Part shown: positions 5,985 through 10,645 of the stretch, piece after piece | Numbering within the stretch: the first letter of the stretch is position 1 | Layout of the letters: each line of letters begins with the position of its first letter | Assembly: GCA_905198475.1 (NCBI GenBank) | Contig: CAJKCQ010000071.1 | Coordinates: 1 to 10,645 of the forward strand | Source of the DNA: an uncultured Sutterella sp. | GTDB taxonomy: Bacteria; Pseudomonadota; Gammaproteobacteria; Burkholderiales; Burkholderiaceae_F | Length of the DNA stretch: 10,645 bases | Reading direction: 5' to 3' | The notes under the pieces: generated by a model | Told to the model about the DNA's origin: nothing | Seen by the model: the letters and a program-made list of their open reading frames with translations, nothing else | Databases searched by the model: none | Position numbers and translations under genes: made by a program

Positions 5985-7901
5985 TCATTCGGCGTGGGAG
6001 CGGCTCTCGTCTTCGGCCTTGATGCGGGCGAGGATGTCCTCCACCTTCATCACGCCGAGATCCTTGCCGCCGCGCATGCGCACGGAAACCGTCCCAGCCT
6101 GAGCCTCCTTCTCGCCGACGACGAGAATGTAGGGGATCTTCTGCAGACTGAGTTCGCGAATTTTATAGTTGATCTTTTCACCGCGCAAATCAGTGGTGAC
6201 ACGGATGCGCGCCGCATGGAGCTTGTCGGCGACCTCCTGCGCGTAGGCGGCCTGCTTGTCCGTGATCGGCGCGACGGCGCACTGGATCGGGGCGAGCCAG
6301 GTCGGGAAGGCGCCGGCGAACTCTTCGATCAGCATGCCGATCCAGCGCTCGAGGGAGCCAAGGATCGCGCGGTGCAGCATCACCGGAATCTTGCGGGTGT
6401 TGTCTTCGCCCACATACTCGGCGCCGAGGCGGCCGGGCATCTGGAAGTCCACCTGGACCGTGCCGCACTGCCAGGAGCGGCCGAGGCAGTCCTTGAGGTG
6501 GTACTCGATCTTGGGGCCGTAGAAGGCGCCTTCGCCCGCGAGGATCTCGTACTTGATCCCGAGCGCGTCGAGGCTCGCCATCAGGGCGTGCTCGGCCTTG
6601 TCCCACACGGCGTCCTCGCCGATGCGCATCGCCGGGCGGGTCGCCACCTTGTAGGCGATCTCGGTGAAGCCGAAGTCGGCGTAGACCTTCTGCACGAGCG
6701 CAGTGAAGTGCTCGCATTCGGCGAGGATCTGGTCCTCGGTGCAGAAGATGTGGCCGTCGTCCTGGGTAAAGCCGCGCACGCGCATGAGGCCGTGCAGGGC
6801 GCCCGAGGCTTCGTTGCGGTGGCACTGGCCGAATTCGCCGATGCGCAGCGGCAGATCACGGTAGCTGCGCAGCTTCGAATTGAAGATCTGGATGTGGCCC
6901 GGGCAGTTCATGGGCTTCAAGGCGTAGTAGCGGTTCTCCGACTCGGTCGTGAACATGTTCTCGCGGTACTTCGCCCAGTGGCCGGAGCGCTCCCAGAGCG
7001 AGCGGTCGAGGAGCTGCGGCGCCTTCACCTCTTCGTAGCCGTTGTCCTGGTAAACGCGGCGCATGTACTGCTCGATCACCTGCCAGAGGGCCCAACCCTT
7101 GGCGTGCCAGAAGATCATGCCGGGGGCCTCGTCCTGGAGGTGGAAGAGGTCGAGCTCGCGGCCGAGGCGGCGGTGGTCGCGCTTCTCAGCCTCCTCGAGC
7201 ATCTTGAGGTAGGCCTTCTGGTCGTCCTTCGACGCCCAGGCCGTGCCGTAGATGCGCTGGAGCATCTCGTTCTTGCTGTCGCCGCGCCAGTACGCGCCCG
7301 CGACCTTCATGAGGCGGTGGACCTTGAGGCACCCCGTCGAGGGGACGTGGGGGCCGCGGCAGAGGTCGACGAAGTCGCCCTGCCGGTAGAGCGAAATGGT
7401 CTCGCCCTCGGGGATCGAGCTGATGATCTCGGCCTTGTAGTGCTCGCCCAAGGCCTTGAAGAAGTCCACGGCCTCGCTGCGGGGCATCTCCTCGCGCACG
7501 ATCGGAATGTTCTTCTTCACGAGCTCGTCCATGCGCTCCTCGATCTTCTTGAGGTCTTCGGGCGTGAAGGGACGCGAGTAGGAGAAGTCGTAGTAGAAGC
7601 CGTTCTCAATCGCCGGCCCGATCGTCACCTGCGCTTCGGGATAGAGCTCCTTGACGGCCTGCGCCATCAGGTGCGCGCTCGAGTGGCGGATGATCTCGAG
7701 GCCTTCGGGATCCCGGCCCGTGATGATCGCGACGTCGGCGTCTTCGGCGATGGTGGTCGAAAGGTCGACGAGCTTGCCGTTCACGCGGCCGGCGAGGGCG
7801 GCCTTCGCAAGGCCGGCGCCGATCGAGGCGGCGACTTCAGCAACGGTGACCGCGCCCGGATATTCGCGCTTGGATCCGTCGGGAAGGGTGACAACTACCA
7901 T
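5985..7901 (-). CDS. thrS: Threonine--tRNA ligase
   Basis: 638 residues (E. coli 642); charges tRNA-Thr and edits Ser-tRNA-Thr. Domains: TGS at about 1-61; N2 editing domain with HSSAH (His73, His77) and CRGPH (Cys181, His185); class II core from about 245, with motif 2 around CHRNEASGALHGLMRVRGF (360-378) and motif 3 around MLHRAILGS; anticodon-binding domain from about 535. The zinc ligands Cys333 (MNCPGH), His384 (DDGH) and His510 are all present. The ATG at 7901 gives the usual MVVVTLPDGS start, with GAGG eight bases ahead. It heads the unit thrS-infC-rpmI-rplT. An intrinsic terminator lies only 29 bases upstream, which suggests control by readthrough. Confidence 0.98.
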   Translation of the reverse strand: MVVVTLPDGSKREYPGAVTVAEVAASIGAGLAKAALAGRVNGKLVDLSTTIAEDADVAIITGRDPEGLEIIRHSSAHLMAQAVKELYPEAQVTIGPAIENGFYYDFSYSRPFTPEDLKKIEERMDELVKKNIPIVREEMPRSEAVDFFKALGEHYKAEIISSIPEGETISLYRQGDFVDLCRGPHVPSTGCLKVHRLMKVAGAYWRGDSKNEMLQRIYGTAWASKDDQKAYLKMLEEAEKRDHRRLGRELDLFHLQDEAPGMIFWHAKGWALWQVIEQYMRRVYQDNGYEEVKAPQLLDRSLWERSGHWAKYRENMFTTESENRYYALKPMNCPGHIQIFNSKLRSYRDLPLRIGEFGQCHRNEASGALHGLMRVRGFTQDDGHIFCTEDQILAECEHFTALVQKVYADFGFTEIAYKVATRPAMRIGEDAVWDKAEHALMASLDALGIKYEILAGEGAFYGPKIEYHLKDCLGRSWQCGTVQVDFQMPGRLGAEYVGEDNTRKIPVMLHRAILGSLERWIGMLIEEFAGAFPTWLAPIQCAVAPITDKQAAYAQEVADKLHAARIRVTTDLRGEKINYKIRELSLQKIPYILVVGEKEAQAGTVSVRMRGGKDLGVMKVEDILARIKAEDESRSHAE

Positions 7902-7966
7902 TTTGCAAACCTCACAAAACTTGCGGGCATAAAAAAAGTGCGGACCTGGATCCGCACTTTCTTCAT
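7895..7966 (-). CDS. Possible 23-codon leader reading frame overlapping the thrS start
   Basis: ATG at 7964-7966 follows AGCAGGAC at a good ribosome-site distance and opens a 23-codon frame (MKKVRIQVRTFF...FAKW). It runs straight through the terminator hairpin at 7931-7960 and stops with TAG at 7895-7897, inside the second and third codons of thrS. A ribosome here would melt the hairpin and finish on the thrS start, allowing antitermination and coupling. Against it: it is short, the FF pair is just the T-run, it has only one Thr codon, and AAATGA precedes other terminators here too. Confidence 0.25.
   Translation of the reverse strand: MKKVRIQVRTFFMPASFVRFAKW
7931..7960 (-). terminator. Intrinsic terminator between tRNA-Val and thrS
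   Basis: AAAGTGCGGA and TCCGCACTTT form a perfect 10-bp stem with a 6-base loop, and the minus strand continues into seven T in total. It lies 114 bases past the tRNA-Val gene and 29 bases before the thrS ATG. It may end the tRNA-Val transcript, but too little room is left behind it for a full promoter, so thrS transcription should have to pass through it. Confidence 0.88.
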
Positions 7967-8074
7967 TTGAGTCCTGCTGACAATTATGCGTCCACGCCCA
8001 ATCTTAACGACGGGGCGCTGTTGTTCGCACAGCCATCTGAATGAACGGCATCGTCGGCATTCCCAATAAAATTC

Positions 8075-8151
8075 TGGTAGGCACGATTGGATTCGAACCA
8101 ACGACCCCCACCATGTCAAGGTGATGCTCTAACCAACTGAGCTACGTGCCT
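8075..8151 (-). tRNA. tRNA-Val (anticodon GAC)
   Basis: The 77-nt gene folds fully: acceptor AGGCACG/CGTGCCT with discriminator A and encoded CCA, D stem GCTC/GAGC, anticodon stem TCACC/GGTGG (one U-G pair) around loop TTGACAT giving GAC, and T arm with TTCGAAT. It reads GUC and GUU valine codons. It lies between relA and thrS and has its own promoter upstream. The 145-base gap to thrS holds no other gene, only the thrS leader. Confidence 0.97.
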
Positions 8152-8182
8152 GGAAGAGCTTCACGAGCAACGTGAGGTGCGA

Positions 8183-8211
8183 ATATTACAGGTGCTTTTC
8201 GAAAAAAGCAA
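8183..8211 (-). promoter_or_regulatory. Promoter of tRNA-Val
   Basis: TTGCTT (8206-8211), a 17-base spacer and TAATAT (8183-8188) on the minus strand. The start would be near 8176, leaving a 5' leader of about 25 bases. The 14 bases covering the -35 and early spacer (CTTGCTTTTTTCGA on the minus strand) are identical to the tRNA-Pro promoter. An AT-rich patch lies just upstream (about 8220-8265), possibly an UP-like element. Confidence 0.7.
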
Positions 8212-8288
8212 GGGGTTGGAGGACAAATTTCCAAACTTTTTTCGATTTTCCTTGTTTACTAGGAAGTTGCCGCAACCGCCCTCCTCAG

Positions 8289-8318
8289 CCGTCCACCCGT
8301 GCAGAGCGGAGTGGACGG
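8289..8318 (-). other. Hairpin just after relA
   Basis: CCGTCCAC and GTGGACGG form a perfect 8-bp stem with a 14-base loop, about 20 bases past the relA stop. There is no T-run, so it is not a standard intrinsic terminator; it may protect the relA message end or assist a factor-dependent stop. The rest of 8152-8339 holds only the tRNA-Val promoter. Confidence 0.5.
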
Positions 8319-8339
8319 TCTGAAGGAAGGACTTCGGCG

Positions 8340-10460
8340 TCAGAGGCGGCGCGCCGAAAGCACGCCCGGCACGGCGCGCAGACCTTGGAGCATGAGCCGC
8401 ATGCCGTCGCCGCCCCTCACCTCGACGGCGAAGCGCATGTGGAGGTCCCCCTTGAGGGCCTGGGAGTTGATGCCGGTGACGTGGACCTTCTCGCGCTGGA
8501 AGACTTCGGAGACGTCGCGCATCATCCCGGAGCGGTCCTGGGCGACGACGAGCACCTCGGCGGGATAGACCTGGTCGTCGCCCGCACGCCCCCAGCTCAC
8601 CTCGATCAGGCGGTCGTGGTCCTGATCCCCCATGTTCTTGAGGTTCGGGCAGTCGGCGCGGTGGATGGTGACCCCCCTCCCGCGGGTGACGTAGCCCACG
8701 ATCTCGTCGGGCGGCAGCGGATGGCAGCAGCGCGCGAGCTGCGTGAGGAGCGAATCCATGCCGACCACGAGGACCTTGCTCTTCTTGGCCGATGCCGAAG
8801 CCTCGCGCACCTGGAGTTCGGGTTCCTTCGGGGGCTCAGGCTTCGGGGGCTGCACGGCCTGGGCGAGCGCCGTGAGGGTGATCTCCTCCTTCGCGAAGGC
8901 GATGCAGAGCTCATCGACGGAAGCGAAGCCGAGGCGCTTGGCGAGGTCGTCCAACTTCACCGCGGTCTTCCCGAGGCGCGCCAACTCCTTGTCGAGGCGC
9001 TCGCGCCCTTCGTCGAGCTGCTTGGCCTGCTGCTGGGCGTTGAACCACTGGCGCACCTTGTTGCGGGTGCGCGCGCTCGCGGCATAGCCGAGCTCGGGGT
9101 TGAGCCAGTCGCGCGAGGGCTGACCGGTCTTGCCGGCGATGATCTCGACGGTCTGCCCGGTCTTCAGGTGCGTGTTGAGGGGCACCATCGCGCCGTCCAC
9201 GCGCGCGCCGCGGCAGCGGTGGCCGAGCTGCGTGTGGACCATGTAGGCGAAGTCCACGGGCGTCGCCCCGGTGGGGAGCTCCACCACGCGCCCTTGGGGC
9301 GTGAGGCAGTAGACGTGGTCGTCCTCAACGGCGTGCGCGTCCTTGTGCGGGTCGCCGCCGACGTCGGAACGCCAGGCGAGGAGCTGGCGGAGCCAGGCGA
9401 CCCGCTGCTCTTCGGCCTCGGAGGCGCCGAGCGAATTGCCGGACTCCTTGTAGCGCCAGTGCGCGGCGACGCCGAGTTCGGCGAACTCGTGCATCGCACG
9501 GGTGCGGATCTGGATTTCGATCGGACGGCCCGCCTTGTCGGTCACCACCGTGTGGAGCGACTGGTAGCCGTTCGGCTTCGGGTTGGCGATGTAGTCGTCG
9601 TATTCCTTCGAGAGGACGGGGAAGTTGTCCTGCACGATGGAGAGCACCTCGTAGCACTGCTCGACGGTGCCGACGATGATGCGCAGCGCGCGCACGTCGA
9701 AGAGCTGGTCGAAGCGCAGGTGCTTGCGCTGCATCTTCTTCCAGATCGAATAGATGTGCTTCGGGCGCCCGGAGACGTCGGCCTCGATCTGGTGCTCGGC
9801 AAGGAGTGCACGGACCTTCTCGACCACGTGCTGCATGAAGTCGAGCCGTTCCTCGCGGGACTCGTCGAGCTCCTCGGCGATCTCACGGTATTCGTCGGGC
9901 CGCGTGAAGCGCAGCGACAGGTCCTCCAACTCCCACTTGATCTGCCAGATGCCGAGACGGTTGGCGAGCGGCGCGTAGACGGCGAGCGTCTCCTCGCCGA
10001 ATTCGCGCGCGCCGGGGCTCTTCGAGGCGACGAACCACCGGAGCGTCTGCAGGCGGCTCGCGAGCTTGAGGAGCACCACGCGCAGGTCCTGGCTCATCGC
10101 GAGGAACATGCGGCGCAGCGCCTCGGGCTGCATCACGGCGCTCGCCTCGCTGTTGTCCGAGCGGGCGCGCTTCGAGAGGTCGTTCATCTTGCCGAGCTCG
10201 GTGACGAGACCGGCGACGGCGGGCCCGAAGCTCTTCGTGATCCACTCGCCCGGGTTCTGCACGAACTTCGGCACGCTGTAGAGATAGGCGGCGGCGAGGA
10301 GCTCCGGATCATTGCGGATGCCGCGCAGAATGCCGGCAACCCCGTCGGCGTGCGTAAGCACCGATTCGCCCGTCGAGAGCGTCCGGCCGTTGTAGAGCGG
10401 TTCCACGAGGCTGCGCGCGAGCCCCGGATCGGCGGGAGGATGATTCTCCGTCGGTTCCAT
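8340..10460 (-). CDS. relA: GTP pyrophosphokinase RelA ((p)ppGpp synthetase I)
   Basis: 706 residues (E. coli RelA 744). Makes (p)ppGpp from ATP and GTP/GDP when uncharged tRNA enters the ribosomal A site. Order: inactive HD region (about 25-130), synthetase (about 225-340), TGS (about 381-445), helical region, zinc-finger-like domain with ARCCHP (576-581) and Cys604, and C-terminal ACT (about 633-706). The hydrolase HD pair reads YS (61-62), and the synthetase has EYDD (286-289), the acidic motif of synthetase-only RelA, rather than the RxKD of bifunctional SpoT. Synthetase residues are kept: RPKHIYSIWKKM (232-243), FDVRA (Asp255), IEIQIRT (Glu315). GGGGG precedes the ATG. This is RelA, so a SpoT-type hydrolase should be encoded elsewhere. 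Next downstream are tRNA-Val and thrS, both tied to amino acid supply. Confidence 0.96.
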   Translation of the reverse strand: MEPTENHPPADPGLARSLVEPLYNGRTLSTGESVLTHADGVAGILRGIRNDPELLAAAYLYSVPKFVQNPGEWITKSFGPAVAGLVTELGKMNDLSKRARSDNSEASAVMQPEALRRMFLAMSQDLRVVLLKLASRLQTLRWFVASKSPGAREFGEETLAVYAPLANRLGIWQIKWELEDLSLRFTRPDEYREIAEELDESREERLDFMQHVVEKVRALLAEHQIEADVSGRPKHIYSIWKKMQRKHLRFDQLFDVRALRIIVGTVEQCYEVLSIVQDNFPVLSKEYDDYIANPKPNGYQSLHTVVTDKAGRPIEIQIRTRAMHEFAELGVAAHWRYKESGNSLGASEAEEQRVAWLRQLLAWRSDVGGDPHKDAHAVEDDHVYCLTPQGRVVELPTGATPVDFAYMVHTQLGHRCRGARVDGAMVPLNTHLKTGQTVEIIAGKTGQPSRDWLNPELGYAASARTRNKVRQWFNAQQQAKQLDEGRERLDKELARLGKTAVKLDDLAKRLGFASVDELCIAFAKEEITLTALAQAVQPPKPEPPKEPELQVREASASAKKSKVLVVGMDSLLTQLARCCHPLPPDEIVGYVTRGRGVTIHRADCPNLKNMGDQDHDRLIEVSWGRAGDDQVYPAEVLVVAQDRSGMMRDVSEVFQREKVHVTGINSQALKGDLHMRFAVEVRGGDGMRLMLQGLRAVPGVLSARRL

Positions 10461-10494
10461 TGTTTCCCCCTTCTTTTTCTTCTTTTGCCGCGGT

Positions 10495-10519
10495 GCGCGC
10501 GCAATGCCGCTGCGCGCGC
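10495..10519 (-). other. Strong hairpin in the relA 5' leader
   Basis: GCGCGCGCA and TGCGCGCGC form a perfect 9-bp, almost wholly G-C stem with a 7-base loop, ending 34 bases before the relA ATG. A purine-rich tract (AAAAGAAGAAAAAGAAGGGGG) with the ribosome site lies between. If transcription starts from the TAGAAT at 10535-10540, this hairpin would be almost at the 5' end of the message. No T-run follows. Confidence 0.55.
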
Positions 10520-10534
10520 CGCAGGAATGCTTTC

Positions 10535-10540
10535 ATTCTA
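10535..10540 (-). promoter_or_regulatory. Possible -10 element of the relA promoter
   Basis: TAGAAT on the minus strand (5 of 6 to TATAAT), 75 bases before the relA ATG, sits in the loop of a 6-bp inverted repeat (GCTTTC 10529-10534, GAAAGC 10542-10547). No clear -35 is visible in the GC-rich sequence behind it. Confidence 0.35.
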
Positions 10541-10611
10541 GGAAAGCCCGCGCGGGGCGCAGGCACGGGGCTTTCTCCTGTCGCAAATTCTTACCAAACC
10601 GAGCCGTAAAG

Positions 10612-10631
10612 CCCCGTCATTCATGGCGGGG
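10612..10631 (+). repeat. Edge hairpin resembling an IS200/IS605-type end
   Basis: CCCCGTCA, loop TTCA and TGGCGGGG form an 8-bp stem (one G-U pair), followed by ATATAAGGCGACGC to the window edge. Stem length and tetraloop equal those of the hairpin at 51-70. The sequence feels like those found at ends of IS200/IS605- or IscB-type elements, but no coding part is in view, so the family and orientation are unresolved. Confidence 0.4.
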
Positions 10632-10645
10632 ATATAAGGCGACGC

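Noticed and set aside
7935..7944. AAGTGCGGA in the thrS terminator and again near 5399, similar to the Haemophilus uptake sequence AAGTGCGGT
   Set aside because: The last base differs, only two copies are seen in over 10 kb, and the organism looks betaproteobacterial; one copy is explained by the terminator stem.
7895..8119. 74-codon minus-strand frame starting inside tRNA-Val
   Set aside because: Its first part is translated tRNA; only the last 23 codons, with their own ATG and ribosome site, deserve attention, and these are listed separately at low confidence.
10309..10566. 85-codon minus-strand frame overlapping the relA start
   Set aside because: Out of frame with relA, no family features, and rich in Arg, Ala and Gly as expected for a shadow frame.

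Overview
This window looks like the chromosome of a GC-rich betaproteobacterium, probably a member of Burkholderiales. A Sutterellaceae-type gut organism is my guess, based only on the feel of the proteins. The core is the conserved translation cluster, entirely on the minus strand. Reading 5'->3' on that strand (right to left in window coordinates) the order is relA, tRNA-Val(GAC), thrS, infC, rpmI, rplT, pheS, pheT, ihfA, tRNA-Pro(GGG). This is the classic thrS-infC-rpmI-rplT-pheST-ihfA order of proteobacteria. The long plus-strand reading frames are antisense shadows of these genes.

Layout by region. Positions 1-89 hold the last 28 codons of a plus-strand TnpB and the right end of an IS200/IS605-type element, with the hairpin that would form the 3' end of its omega (reRNA) guide RNA. 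Positions 162-313 hold a terminator, tRNA-Pro and its promoter. Positions 332-4289 hold ihfA, pheT and pheS. Positions 4290-4681 are a 392-base gene-free stretch with a strong terminator after rplT and several GC-rich hairpins before pheS. Positions 4682-7901 hold rplT, rpmI, infC and thrS, with a strongly structured 161-base infC-rpmI leader. Positions 7902-8211 hold the thrS leader (with an intrinsic terminator only 29 bases before the start codon), tRNA-Val and its promoter. Positions 8340-10460 hold relA. Positions 10461-10645 hold the relA leader and, at the very edge, a hairpin built like the one at the left edge, possibly the end of a second IS200/IS605- or IscB-like element.

How the genes work together: thrS, pheS and pheT charge tRNAs, infC makes initiation factor IF-3, rpmI and rplT make ribosomal proteins L35 and L20, ihfA makes a DNA-bending subunit, and relA senses uncharged tRNA on the ribosome. 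The set therefore covers supply of charged tRNA, ribosome assembly and initiation, and the stringent alarm for their failure.

The points most worth a second look are: the guide-RNA end of the TnpB element, whose stop codon appears to come from host DNA; the AUA start codon of infC; a leucine in place of the DNA-intercalating proline in IhfA; and the terminator plus short reading frame squeezed in front of thrS. No CRISPR array, complete transposon or unknown multi-gene system is visible inside the window.
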